Assembly: GCA_947491945.1 (NCBI GenBank) | Contig: CANLLN010000008.1 | Location: 119,653 to 183,652, forward strand | Source: an uncultured Carboxylicivirga sp. | Lineage (GTDB): Bacteria; Bacteroidota; Bacteroidia; Bacteroidales; Marinilabiliaceae | Direction: 5' to 3' | Length of the DNA stretch: 64,000 nt | Shown here: in pieces, positions 53,860 to 63,642 of the stretch | Layout: every line of letters starts with the position of its first letter | Position numbering within the stretch: the first letter of the stretch is position 1 | Notes under the pieces: generated by a model | Told to the model about the DNA's origin: nothing | Databases searched by the model: none | The model's input: only the letters and a program-made list of their open reading frames with translations | Translations under genes and position numbers: made by a program

Positions 53860-55265
53860 TTAAAGAGCAAAATAACCGCCTGTTTTTTTACTCCCCCTTC
53901 GTTCAATAAGGTTAAGTTTAAGTAAAAATCGAATATGCCGATCAATGGTTCCAAAGGGTATGTTCAAATCATGTACTATATCTTTCCCCTGTTTTCCGGG
54001 GCTGTGCATAATATATTGCAACACGAGCTTTTGGCCTTTATTTAATTCGTCATTTAATTCGTCATTTAGTGTTCCACTTGCTTTTATTGATTGCTTAAGC
54101 GGTATTTCGGTAACGAATATATCCTCCTCATTAAAAATTATTTTGTATTACCCGAGTAGGCTTCCGTATATTTATATACATTTTGTATGCCGGTTCCTAA
54201 CTCTTCGCTATGTCCGATTTGTGTAAAAACATTGGCTATATCCGGGTTTTTAGGAAAAGGTTTATAAGTACCCGGCTCCAGCCTTCCAAAGTGCTTTGCC
54301 TTATTGGCATTTTGGGCAATAACCTTATCGGCATATATGATAAATGAAGAAGGGAAGGCGTTGCTATACTCGCGGTGGATCAGCATATTTGCTGCTACCT
54401 CTCTGAATATTTTATCGCGTAGCGAAACACGTTGAGTTCCTTGTAAATAAAACTTATCGGGCAAGTGTTTTCCTACAAATGCCATAATCCGGTCATAGGC
54501 TTCAATCAAATTACAACGAATGTTATCCCTATCATCATACCTGTCTGTATTTTCACGTCTTAAAACAGCATCGATCTTGTAATGGGGTAGGGCACTATGG
54601 ATTATTTCTTCTTTCCCAAACAATAAAATGGCTGCCAAAGTAAACCCTTCCTCTCCGCTACTAATATCACGCCGGAACAAGCCTGTTATTTTGAAAAACT
54701 CATCATTAGACAGTTCATTCCAGGGATGGTTGGGACGATAGATACGTATCATTTTTCTTACCCGCTCAACAATACCATCGGCAAAATCATTTTCGTTCAC
54801 AAAGGGGTAAATTTTGTTTTCGGAATATTGGCTACTCTTCCTAATATAGGCCTGCCGTATTTGTTCATCATTTTTTAGCTCAAAATCGCCATCGGCACCC
54901 CGGTCATAAATTTTACCCTTATGCCTATGAACCTGAGAGGAAACCGGGATGTACAGATAAAGAATGGTCTTACCCTTGTAATCTATTACTTTTGAGTCAA
55001 TTAAAAAGGAGGGATATAAAAACTGTGGATTGTTGCTCAGGTTCGAGATTTGCTTTTGATACTGTCCGGCCAGTTCTTTTTCTATTCCTACCACTTGTCC
55101 ATTGTCTTCCACACCAAGCAGTATTTCCCCACCACTACGATTGAGAAAGGCAACAACCGTATCAAACAGGTTTGAAGGAAGACCGCTGTTTGCTTTTTTA
55201 AATTCGATGCATAGTCCTTCGCCCGTGGCCAGCAACTGTTTTATTTTCCGGGTAATATTGTTCAT
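53860..55265 (-). pseudogene. Schlafen/AlbA_2-type ATP-binding protein, frameshifted
   Basis: Putative nucleic-acid-binding regulator or defence protein. The first 375 residues hold the AlbA_2 domain (CIEFKKANSGLPSNLFDTVVAFLN, GGEILLGVEDNGQVVGI) and the HATPase_c_4 part (FREVAANMLIHREYS, GTGIQNVYK). The frame stops at 54138; a -1 shift at an A4 run (ACAAAATAA) continues IIFNEEDIFVTEIPLKQS and a winged-helix tail (GKDIVHDLNIPFGTIDRHI) to a TAA at 53860. Either a one-base loss or an under-called A-run. Confidence 0.83.
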
Positions 55266-55518
55266 GTGGTTTATACCAAAATACGCTTTTATACCTTTTT
55301 TAGCAAATTAAGTTGGGTCAATAGATCGTTAAATTGATTGATCAATAGGGTATAGGATTTAGGTTGTAGGGTATGGCGGTGACCGGTGTGCGGTTTGGCG
55401 GTGGCTGCTTTAATTGATGCAATTAATTATACTTAACCTTTTTTAAACCTGACAGGTTTAAAAAGGGATGCATATAATGTTGTGGGAATTAATTAGATTG
55501 TTGAAAAGATATGTTCTT
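55266..55518. repeat. TAGG array and AAACCTG palindrome
   Basis: GGGTCAATAGATCG-type and TAGG units at 55312-55375 and an AAACCTGACAGGTTT palindrome at 55445-55459, the same one found twice inside the GT4 gene at 53102-53149. No gene. Confidence 0.7.
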
Positions 55519-56646
55519 CTAACCATATACTTTTTTATAGGCACTAATTACAGTAGTTGAGTTTTTGCTAAAATATTTTTGTGCCATAGCTTGGTTATGT
55601 TGCCTTTTTTCCCGTGTTATTTTTTTTAAAGCAACGTGGTCATTATCTCTATCAACCCAACCACAGTTTTCTTGTTGGATAAAGGAAGAATAGTCTCCGA
55701 TATTGGGTGAAATAATTACTTTTAGGCCTGCCATCAGGTATTCTGCCACCTTAACAGGTGAAGCTACGCTATTGGTTATTGTTTGATGCCGGAGTAGTAG
55801 ACCATAATCGCACAGACTGATGGCTGTATGCACCTGATCCGGTTCTACAGTAGTCAGTAATACCTGTTTTGGAAATTGCCTTTGGAAATTCAATAATTCA
55901 TCTGTGGCCGGACATAATAACAGAGCAGCTGCCTGCTTATTCGCTTGTAGTTGCTGTGTTAAAAATGACACTAAGAGGTCGATGCCCTGCCACTTACCAT
56001 TGCCACCGGCAAATGTAAACAGGGTTTTGTTTTTGTTGGCTTCTATAAAGCTTTTGACTTCATCAGGGATAGGCGATAACCTTTTACTTTGCGACACAGT
56101 GCATGGGATCACCACATGTTGGTTTGATGCATAGCCAAATTTCTCCTTCCAGTATTCAGTCAGTTGAAGGGTTACGGCAATGCGGAAATGACTTTTTAAA
56201 ACGGCTTTCTCTTCGATGGCGAATAATTGGTTTTCAATACCACTACCTTCAAATACGGCATACTCCTCATGCTCGGCAAAGACAGCACCACGTCCATCAT
56301 AAACAACTGATTTATTTTTAAATACGTCTATAGCCAGGCAGGTCGCCATGGGACCACGACAAATAATTTTACGGGTGGTTAAGAAAGGTTTGATTAGCCA
56401 CAAAAGTAGTTTGTTTTGCTGCCAATATTTTAGAGGAGCTAAGGCCGGCAGTACCACTGCCTGTTGATTAAGCTGTTTGATCTTTGCCCGGTTTGTGCGA
56501 AAACCCCGTGGCGAAATAATTGCCAGGAGCTGTACCGTAAGCTTTGAATCAAGCGTATTCAGGTACTTGACCACTTCGATAACCTGACTGTTGTAGACTC
56601 CGCTGGGAGGGTCGTTAAAAGTGAAGTAGGTGATTTTATTTTGCAT
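55519..56646 (-). CDS. Glycosyltransferase (GT-B, group 1-like)
   Basis: A 375-aa protein. SGVYNSQVIEVVKYLN near the start, KTLFTFAGGNGKWQGIDLLVSFL (about residue 210) and NSVASPVKVAEYLMAGLKVIISPNIGDYSSFI (donor-site region) fit a GT4-type enzyme, though the usual EX7E is weak. Part of the polysaccharide locus; substrate unknown. No repeat insertion was recognised in it. Confidence 0.8.
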   Translation of the reverse strand: MQNKITYFTFNDPPSGVYNSQVIEVVKYLNTLDSKLTVQLLAIISPRGFRTNRAKIKQLNQQAVVLPALAPLKYWQQNKLLLWLIKPFLTTRKIICRGPMATCLAIDVFKNKSVVYDGRGAVFAEHEEYAVFEGSGIENQLFAIEEKAVLKSHFRIAVTLQLTEYWKEKFGYASNQHVVIPCTVSQSKRLSPIPDEVKSFIEANKNKTLFTFAGGNGKWQGIDLLVSFLTQQLQANKQAAALLLCPATDELLNFQRQFPKQVLLTTVEPDQVHTAISLCDYGLLLRHQTITNSVASPVKVAEYLMAGLKVIISPNIGDYSSFIQQENCGWVDRDNDHVALKKITREKRQHNQAMAQKYFSKNSTTVISAYKKVYG

Positions 56647-56718
56647 AGATGTGTTTTGTTTTGGCCTCTACGTCCAAGCTATTACCCCAACCTCCTGAAA
56701 GGGGCTTATCCTGTAAAG

Positions 56719-57450
56719 TTTTCTGCTAAAGCAGTGTTCTTGGGTTGTGTGGGATCAACGGCATAAATGCCGTTGATAGTAATGATTTAATCCCTTGTGA
56801 ATGACTTGCCGAAGGCTAGCCTGCGGGATATTAAATGATAGTAATATGGCTTTAGCCAAAACTATTTCTTAATGATATTAAATCCATAGCGTTCAATAAA
56901 TTTTTCATATTCCTGCGCAAAGGTCAGCTTTTTATGATGCTCTTCCTGGTTGGCAATATATTTTCGGACGGTATTCAAGCTATCATCACCTACACCAATG
57001 GCAAAATATTCGTCCTGCCATGCAAATTTCGTTGCAGTTAGTTTTCGCTGATTAATCCAAAAGGATGATTCGCCTTTTAGTAATTGAGCTATCTTGCCAA
57101 TACTAAGATTATCATTCAACGAAACCAGACAATGCACATGATCCATATAACCATTGATGAAATCTATAAAGATGTTTTTCGATTCGGCGTTATTGCGAAT
57201 ATGAGAAAATACATCCTTACGAATCTCATCAGTTAAAAAAGGAATTCTGTTTTTAGTTGCCCATACATAATGGACATAAACACTGATGAATGACATGGTG
57301 TAGGTTTTATTTTTCGGCTCAAGCCTGATTACTTGCTTATAGTTTGTCAACGGCATAAATGCCGTTGTTAGTTATTATCTATGGATAGCTAGTATCACTT
57401 ACTACAGGCTTTAACCTGCGTATATTAAATATAGCGAATTTTTGACTAAA
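56719..57450. mobile_element. IS200-like element 1 with flanking composite hairpins
   Basis: tnpA (56862-57296) lies between composite elements. The left one ends GGCTTTAGCCAAAA (56848-56861) exactly at the tnpA stop; the right one begins TTTCGGCTCAAGCC (57312-57325). Hairpins AACGGCAT/ATGCCGTT are at 56757-56774 and 57349-57366. Confidence 0.75.
56862..57296 (-). CDS. tnpA: IS200/IS605-family Y1 transposase, copy 1
   Basis: A 144-aa single-strand HUH transposase: VYVHYVWATKNRIPFL, the metal-binding MDHVHCLVSL and a catalytic Tyr in the KYIANQEEHH helix (about residue 113). The frame continues to 57356 through the flanking hairpin, but the ATG at 57296 matches copy 2. The two copies differ at about 20 of 144 positions, so they are not a recent duplication. 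Confidence 0.9.
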   Translation of the reverse strand: MSFISVYVHYVWATKNRIPFLTDEIRKDVFSHIRNNAESKNIFIDFINGYMDHVHCLVSLNDNLSIGKIAQLLKGESSFWINQRKLTATKFAWQDEYFAIGVGDDSLNTVRKYIANQEEHHKKLTFAQEYEKFIERYGFNIIKK

Positions 57451-57586
57451 ACCGTATTGTTAGGTTGTCGTCAGTCAATGGCATAAATGCGATTGTTTGT
57501 AATGATTTAATCCCTTGTGCATAATTTGCCGCAGGCTTTAGCCTGCGGATAAAATGTGCAAGATGAAAGTCAGGCTTTAGCCAAAG
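57440..57586. repeat. Composite hairpin element next to wecC
   Basis: A degenerate AACGGCAT hairpin (57477-57494), a perfect CCGCAGGCTTTAGCCTGCGG hairpin (57529-57548) and a right end GGCTTTAGCCAAAG that abuts the wecC stop (57587). Confidence 0.75.
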
Positions 57587-58789
57587 CTATTTTCTGATAC
57601 CACAAAAATCAAGTTCCAGCTTATCGATGGCAGTATCTATGAAGGCCGAATGCCGTACCAGCCATACAATAATATCTGCCTTTGCTAAGGCATCAGCCTG
57701 TTTTGACAAGCTAAAGCTCGCATGGGACTTTATATTTGGCTCAACAACTAATACTTCGCCACGCGACTCCGCTACAATGCGGGAAGTAATGTATTTGGCA
57801 GGTGACTCGCGCAAATCGTCAATATCGGGTTTAAAGGCCAGACCCATACAGGCAATCACAGGTTGTCGCCCATGCTCCACTTCAAACTCCAATGCTGTTT
57901 TTAAGGTTTTCTCTACGCACCAATCGGCTTTATAATCGTTGATTTCACGTGCCTGACGAATAACATGTGCCTGCTCTGGATAATCAGACACAATAAACCA
58001 GGGATCCACCGCAATACAATGGCCACCCACGCCACAGCCCGGTTGAAGAATATTGACCCGTGGGTGCTTATTGGCCAATTCAATCAACTCCCATACATTA
58101 ATACCGGCTTTATCACAGATAATAGACAGTTCGTTGGCGAAAGCAATCTGCACATCGCGCGATGAGTTCTCTACCAGCTTACACATCTCTGCCGTGCGAG
58201 CATTGGTCGGGTGGAGCTGCCCTTCTACAAACAAACGGTAGAAGTTAATGGCTTTTTGCGTGGAGGCTTCATTGATGCCGCCAATCACGCGGTCGTTAGC
58301 CACCAATTCTTCCAGAGCTTTACCTGGCAGGATGCGCTCGGGGCAGTAGGCGATATGTACTTGATCTTTTAGTTCAGGGCGCTTTTGAAATATCAATTCC
58401 GCCATTTTTTCGGTGGTCAGCACCGGCGAGGTGGACTCAATGATAAACAAATCACCCTCTTTTAACAGTGGCAGGACACTTTTTGTGGCCGCTTCAACAA
58501 AGGAAATGTCCGGTTCGTTGTTCCCCTTAAATGGTGTGGGCACCACGATCAGGTACACATCGCCCTGCTTTAGGGTGCTACTTGCTTTTAGGTGACCTGT
58601 AAGAAGACCCTTTTGCACCAGCTCCTGCAGGCCGGGTTCGATAATGTGGATTTCGCCCTTGTTGATGGTTTCCACCACTGCGGGGTTAATATCGTAACCG
58701 CATACTTCAATTAGCTTGCCTGCAATAAGAGCAGCGGTTGGCAGGCCGATGTAGCCCATGCCTACGATGGATACTTTTGGTGTTTGCAT
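57587..58789 (-). CDS. wecC: UDP-N-acetyl-D-mannosamine dehydrogenase
   Basis: Oxidises UDP-ManNAc to UDP-ManNAcA. The 400-aa protein has VSIVGMGYIGLPTAALIAG (NAD site), VVPTPFKGNNEPDIS, the GGINEASTQKAINFY region, and the catalytic LQPGCGVGGHCIAVDPWF. ATG 58789 begins MQTPKVSIVGMGYIGLPTAA; the upstream codon at 58816 adds nine non-conserved residues. It is separated from wecB by the second tnpA element. Confidence 0.94.
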   Translation of the reverse strand: MQTPKVSIVGMGYIGLPTAALIAGKLIEVCGYDINPAVVETINKGEIHIIEPGLQELVQKGLLTGHLKASSTLKQGDVYLIVVPTPFKGNNEPDISFVEAATKSVLPLLKEGDLFIIESTSPVLTTEKMAELIFQKRPELKDQVHIAYCPERILPGKALEELVANDRVIGGINEASTQKAINFYRLFVEGQLHPTNARTAEMCKLVENSSRDVQIAFANELSIICDKAGINVWELIELANKHPRVNILQPGCGVGGHCIAVDPWFIVSDYPEQAHVIRQAREINDYKADWCVEKTLKTALEFEVEHGRQPVIACMGLAFKPDIDDLRESPAKYITSRIVAESRGEVLVVEPNIKSHASFSLSKQADALAKADIIVWLVRHSAFIDTAIDKLELDFCGIRK

Positions 58790-58878
58790 AATTAAAAATT
58801 TAATACAGAGGCGCAAAGGCGCAGAGTTTGTATTTTGTGGCTCCCCTGAAAGAAAGACAGAGCGTGACTTCGTTTAAT

Positions 58879-59627
58879 TTTCGGCTAAAGCCTTGTTGTT
58901 AGGTGCTTTGTAAATCAACGGCATGAATGCCATTGTTAGTAATGCTTCAAATCCCTTGTGAATGACTTGCCGCCGGCTTTAGCCTGCGGATAAGGTTTGA
59001 AAATATATGGCTTTAGCCAAAACTATTTCTTAATGATATTAAATCCATAGCGTTCTATAAATTTTTCATATTCCTGAGTGAAAGTCTGTTTTTTGTGATG
59101 TTCTTCCTGCTTAGCTATATATTTTCGGACGGCATTCAATTTGTCGTCTCCGACACCAATGGCAAAATATTCATCTTGCCAGGCAAATTTATGTGATGTC
59201 ATCTTTTGCTGGTTAATCCAAAAGGATGATTCACCTTTTAACAGTTGGGCTATTTTACCAATACTAAGATCATCATTTAACGAAATCAGGCAATGTACAT
59301 GATCGGTGTAACCATTGATAAAGTCAACATAGATGTTTTTAGATACTGCATTTTGCCGAATATGAGAAAATACATCTTTGCGAATGTCGTTAGTTAAAAA
59401 TGGGAACCTGTTTTTAGTTGCCCAAACGTAATGGACATATACTTTTATGAAAGACATGGGTTTGGTTTATTTTCGGCTAAAGCCTTGTTGTTTGGTTATT
59501 TCTTTCTCACCGGGATAAATCCCGGTGCTAGTTAATTTGCTGCTTGGTTGGTTTCCTTCTTGATATCATTTGCCGTAGGCTAAAGCCTACGGTATGTTGG
59601 TGATATAAATATTGGCTTTAGCCGAAA
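58879..59627. mobile_element. IS200-like element 2 with two complete composite hairpin elements
   Basis: Left composite 58879-59022: ends TTTCGGCTAAAGCC and GGCTTTAGCCAAAA, hairpins at 58917-58934 and 58970-58989. Right composite 59471-59627: ends TTTCGGCTAAAGCC and GGCTTTAGCCGAAA, hairpins ACCGGGAT/ATCCCGGT (59508-59527) and CCGTAGGC/GCCTACGG (59573-59592). tnpA sits between them. The right copy's stems differ from the others at both arms, i.e. compensatory changes. Confidence 0.8.
59023..59457 (-). CDS. tnpA: IS200/IS605-family Y1 transposase, copy 2
   Basis: A 144-aa HUH transposase, about 86% identical to copy 1 by hand alignment, with TDHVHCLISL and the KYIAKQEEHH helix. It is intact, so both copies may be active. 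Its stop codon (59023-59025) immediately follows the left composite's end. The element splits wecB and wecC. Confidence 0.9.
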   Translation of the reverse strand: MSFIKVYVHYVWATKNRFPFLTNDIRKDVFSHIRQNAVSKNIYVDFINGYTDHVHCLISLNDDLSIGKIAQLLKGESSFWINQQKMTSHKFAWQDEYFAIGVGDDKLNAVRKYIAKQEEHHKKQTFTQEYEKFIERYGFNIIKK

Positions 59628-59660
59628 CTTTTTCTTCAAAAAAATTGATGCTGTTAACAA

Positions 59661-60809
59661 TTACAGCTTCTTCTTCAAAAATTCAATAATCCTTTCACAA
59701 GCCTTGCCATCACCATAAGGATTATGGGCTTTCGACATTTGTTGATAAGCTGCTTCATCATTCAACAGCGTCAAGGATTCTTTGATGATTACCTCCTTAT
59801 TAGTTCCCACAAGTTTAACCGTTCCGGCTTCCACGGCTTCGGGGCGTTCTGTTGTGTCGCGCATCACCAATACCGGTTTGCCTAAACCAGGCGCTTCTTC
59901 CTGGATGCCACCGCTATCGGTGAGTACAAAGTGGCTTTGGCTCATCAGGTAGATAAATGGTAGATACTCTAAAGGAGGAATCAAATGAACGTTGGCAATA
60001 TGACCTAATACTTCATTGACCGGCTTTTGTACATTGGGGTTCAGGTGTACGGGGTAAATGATTAAAGCCTCCGGCTGTTGGGTGGCTATCTCTTTTATGG
60101 CCTCACACATCTGAACAAAGCCATCGCCAAAATTCTCCCGTCGGTGCCCAGTGATGAGTATTAGCTTTTTAGCAGCTAGCTGTTCTTCAATATCTGGTAT
60201 GTGTGTACCAATGGTTTGAGTTATCTCTTGCTTTAAGGCCGCTGACTGTTCTATTTTTTCCAGTGCGAGGTGCAATGCATCCACCACCGTATTGCCGGTG
60301 ACTGCTATGTGCTGCTCGTTTATATTTTCTTCGAGCAGGTTACTTTTCGAGAGGGCAGTGGGGGCAAAATGCAGCGTGCTGATGCGGCCTGTTAGCTGGC
60401 GGTTCATCTCTTCGGGCCAGGGAGAATAGATATTGTTGGTGCGCAAACCGGCTTCAATGTGTCCAACGGGTATTTGCTGGTAGAAGGCAGCCAGGGCAGC
60501 AGCTGTGCTGGTGCTGGTATCGCCGTGAACCAATACCATATCAGGCTGAAACTCCTTTAACACATCCCGAATGCCCAGTAAGGCACGTGAGGTAATATCG
60601 TATAAATCCTGACCCGGCTTCATCAGGTTTAAATCGTAATCGGGCACTATATCGAAAAGGCGCAGCACCTGATCGAGCATCTCGCGGTGTTGGGCAGTGA
60701 CGCATACTTTAGTAGTGAATTCAGACTCGGCAACCAGCGCTTTTACCAGGGGCGCCATTTTAATGGCCTCGGGGCGTGTACCGAAGATGAGAAGGATATT
60801 TTTTGACAT
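59661..60809 (-). CDS. wecB: UDP-N-acetylglucosamine 2-epimerase
   Basis: Converts UDP-GlcNAc to UDP-ManNAc, feeding WecC. The 382-aa protein has [69 protein letters not shown] and [29 protein letters not shown], the full set of the non-hydrolysing epimerases. Standard length. Confidence 0.96.
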   Translation of the reverse strand: MSKNILLIFGTRPEAIKMAPLVKALVAESEFTTKVCVTAQHREMLDQVLRLFDIVPDYDLNLMKPGQDLYDITSRALLGIRDVLKEFQPDMVLVHGDTSTSTAAALAAFYQQIPVGHIEAGLRTNNIYSPWPEEMNRQLTGRISTLHFAPTALSKSNLLEENINEQHIAVTGNTVVDALHLALEKIEQSAALKQEITQTIGTHIPDIEEQLAAKKLILITGHRRENFGDGFVQMCEAIKEIATQQPEALIIYPVHLNPNVQKPVNEVLGHIANVHLIPPLEYLPFIYLMSQSHFVLTDSGGIQEEAPGLGKPVLVMRDTTERPEAVEAGTVKLVGTNKEVIIKESLTLLNDEAAYQQMSKAHNPYGDGKACERIIEFLKKKL

Positions 60810-61765
60810 AGTTATATTTTATTATGGGATAAAACCCTGCTGCTTAGTTGTTTTTGCTCAACGGCATAAATGCCGTTTTTACTTATACAATTTGATTAGC
60901 TATTTTCATAATACCAATAATAAGGCTTTACCCAAAACTGCTTCTTGATAATGATAAAGCCATATAGAGCAATAAACTTAATGAAAAAATATGAAATAGT
61001 TATTTATGGCTGAAGCCAAGTTTCTATGTTATGCCTGATCAACGGCATAAATGCCGTTGTTAGTTATTATACCGAGATGGTTTGTTTCACTTGCCGCTGG
61101 CATTAGGCTGTGGCTGTATGGATGCTACTATCAGGCTCGCATCTGGATGGGCAAGGCGCTTAGTAAGCTGCGATCCTTTGACAAGCCATTTTTTTAAGTT
61201 ATGTCTGTTCACCGACATTAATGCTGTTGTTAGTGATGTGGCTTGCCATGTCTGTATCTATGTATTTATCACTTGCCACTGGCATTAGGCTGCGGTATTG
61301 GATAGGTTAACATCAGGCTTTAGCCGAAAATACCATACCCCCAACCCCCCTGAAGGGGGCTTGAAGAGCAGCTTGGTTAGCTTTCTTTCAAATTTCGGCT
61401 AAAGCCTGGTTACATATTATCGCAGTTCAACGGCATAAATGCCGTTGTTAGTTAATTTGCTGCTTGGTTGGTTTCCTTCTTGATATCACTTGCCGCTGGC
61501 ATTAGCCTGCGGAATGCGGAAATGCCAACATCCGGCTTTAGCCGAAAATACCATACCCCCAACCCCCTAAAGGGGGCTTTAGCCTCCCACACCGTTAACC
61601 GCCTACCGCTTTTTCCCTAAATCCTAACCTGGACAAGCCAGAAAAGTACAAAGTATCAAGATTTGAGTATCAAGACTATTGGCAGCTTGCTTATATTTTC
61701 TGCCAAAAAATACACGAATTTCATTTGTTATACACTAAAGCCTAACGATCTATCGACCTAAAGGC
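60810..61765. repeat. Repeat-dense region without a gene
   Basis: About 950 bp. AACGGCAT hairpins at 60860-60877, 61041-61058 and 61429-61446 (degenerate 61211-61228), an AGGCTCGCATC element (61133-61179), CCCCCAACCCCC/GGGGGCTT palindromes near 61335-61362 and 61552-61583, and C-rich CCTAA units before the GT gene. The block 61041-61307 recurs at 63734-64000. Confidence 0.78.
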
Positions 61766-62872
61766 CTATTTACCTAAGCCATAAACCTCCACAAGCCTCT
61801 GTGCATGGCGTTCCGGATCATGCTCTTCCTTAATCCGCCTGAGGGCTGCCGCTGCTTTAGGCTGAATTATTTCCGGTGACGCTAAAATTTCTTTAACGGT
61901 GGTGTAAAGCTCTTTTTCAATGGTTTTACTGAACATGGCTCTCTCTTCAGGTATATGCAACACTCCATTACCCAATGTGTCTTTGGGTACTTTAATTACC
62001 CACCCACATTCGTTGTTATTGATTTCGGGCAGGGCACGAATGTCGGTAGTGATAACCGGACAACCACAGGCCTGCGCTTCCAATACAAAATAACCATAGG
62101 TGTCGGCATAAGTGGGCATGAGGGCTACGTGGCTTTGCTTTAACAAAGTTAATAACTCGTTGTTGGGTAATTTGCCAATGATGCTAATGGAAGGAGGTAG
62201 TGTGGCAAATCGCGCATTAAGCTCTTCTGTGTCTTTTTGTGTGGTATGCGAGGCATAACCATCAGGGCTAAAGTTGGAAATGATGTTAAGCTGAAAATTA
62301 TATCCTTCAGCATGAAGCTTTTGAAAAGTAGCGAGTATTTCGCGGCCACCTTTGCCAAAAAACTGATTACCCACAAAGGTAAAAATAACAGGCGCGATAA
62401 CCCTCTCTCTCACTCTCTCTACCAACACAGGTTGTGGTGGGTGCAGCACGATGGTTTTAGCCATGATGGCAGCACTTAGGTGCGGGTGTTTTTCTTCTAA
62501 AAACTGCTTTTGAATATTATACGTGCATTGTGAAATGGCAATAAGACCCAAGCAGTCGTTACCGGCCAAGCGCTTTACAGCCCAACTGTTTAGCCAAGTG
62601 GGTACTTTACCTAAACGGGGCAAAGCCGTTTCGAAGGTGGTGACAAAACGCTGGCGGCTCAGGGCGATGCCATTAAAAAAATGAAGGGTGGCTTTGCGTG
62701 ATTTAAACGGATGCCAATACAGGTTTAAGCCCCATTGTGGTATGTTGTTTAGCCATTTGAACGAAATATGGCAGATGAGTTTAAAAACATCGACCGATTG
62801 CTTGAATCGAACCAAGCGGCTGTTTAAAAAATTACGACGCTCGGGGTAGCCTTTGTGGGAGTGGAAAATCAT
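61766..62872 (-). CDS. Glycosyltransferase family 4
   Basis: A 368-aa GT-B transferase from the ATG at 62872 (MIFHSHKGYPERRNFL). VIFTFVGNQFFGKGGREILATF (about residue 178) and HVALMPTYADTYGYFVLEAQACGCPVITTDI (donor site) are GT4 hallmarks. A longer frame to 62968 overlaps the GT2 gene; the TAATG overlap at 62872 favours this start. No inserted repeat was seen. Confidence 0.86.
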   Translation of the reverse strand: MIFHSHKGYPERRNFLNSRLVRFKQSVDVFKLICHISFKWLNNIPQWGLNLYWHPFKSRKATLHFFNGIALSRQRFVTTFETALPRLGKVPTWLNSWAVKRLAGNDCLGLIAISQCTYNIQKQFLEEKHPHLSAAIMAKTIVLHPPQPVLVERVRERVIAPVIFTFVGNQFFGKGGREILATFQKLHAEGYNFQLNIISNFSPDGYASHTTQKDTEELNARFATLPPSISIIGKLPNNELLTLLKQSHVALMPTYADTYGYFVLEAQACGCPVITTDIRALPEINNNECGWVIKVPKDTLGNGVLHIPEERAMFSKTIEKELYTTVKEILASPEIIQPKAAAALRRIKEEHDPERHAQRLVEVYGLGK

Positions 62873-63642
62873 TAGTAAATGTATTTTAGTAGAAAGCCTA
62901 AGTTTAGAGGGCATAACAGATAATCTGCAAAGCGATTTTTCCAGGCAATCATTCGTTGCGAACCCCATTTGTTATGAAAAATAATCCTGTCTTTATTCGC
63001 TTTTTCATTATAACCAAAGCCATCTGTTATACTTGAAGTTTCACCGCCTAAATGTACGACATTGGAATTAGGAACCAGATAGTGGGGAATATTGTATTTA
63101 CGCAAGGTTAAAGCAAAATCATCATCCTGGAAATAAAAATCGAATTGTTCATCGTGTAACGATATGGTATCAAACAATTCACGCTTAGCAATATAACACC
63201 AGCCAACAAATTCTTTTCGTATGCGGTAGCCTTTTTTTACTCTATCGAACTCCTTGCTTCTTGTCCACTTAGATTTAGGGTCTTTGGGGCAAAAGCAAAG
63301 ACCATTAGTATTTTTCATGGTGGCATATATTGCGCTAAACCAACCCTTTTGAAAAATTAAATCATTATTACAGAAAGCTATGTATTAGTTTTGAGTGAGT
63401 GTGATGCCTTTGTTTAGGTATTTATTAAAATGAAAGGGTTCATCAGGGATAATTACCTTTACTTTCGGAAACGTGCTGTAAGACATTTCTAATTCATTGA
63501 AGTTTTTGTTGCTTTCGAAAAGCAGAACATTAAAATTGAATTCAGTTTCCGATCGAAATAAACTGTCCAAACAGTTTAAATTCATCTGATAAATTTCCGA
63601 ATTAATGCAGTTGCTAAGAATAATAATATCTACTTGTGTCAT
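62872..63642 (-). pseudogene. GT2 glycosyltransferase with in-frame TAA
   Basis: The frame from 63642 reads MTQVDIIILSNCINSEIYQM (GT2 start) to ITLTQN, then TAA (63385-63387). It continues in the same frame with YIAFCNNDLIFQKGWFSAI, the conserved NND donor motif, and FYFQDDDFALTL near the C-terminus, to a TAA at 62872. The 256-residue whole is a normal short GT2. One nonsense change in codon 86 inactivates it; a restart at ATG 63318 would lack the catalytic NND. Confidence 0.85.

Noticed and set aside
53945..54226. Plus-strand 93-residue frame
   Set aside because: It lies antisense to the frameshifted AlbA-type gene, whose minus-strand translation is clearly the conserved one.
38353..63387. 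Recoding of TAA as a sense codon (two genes with in-frame TAA)
   Set aside because: Many genes here end normally in TAA, and the two positions would need different residues; ordinary nonsense mutation is simpler.
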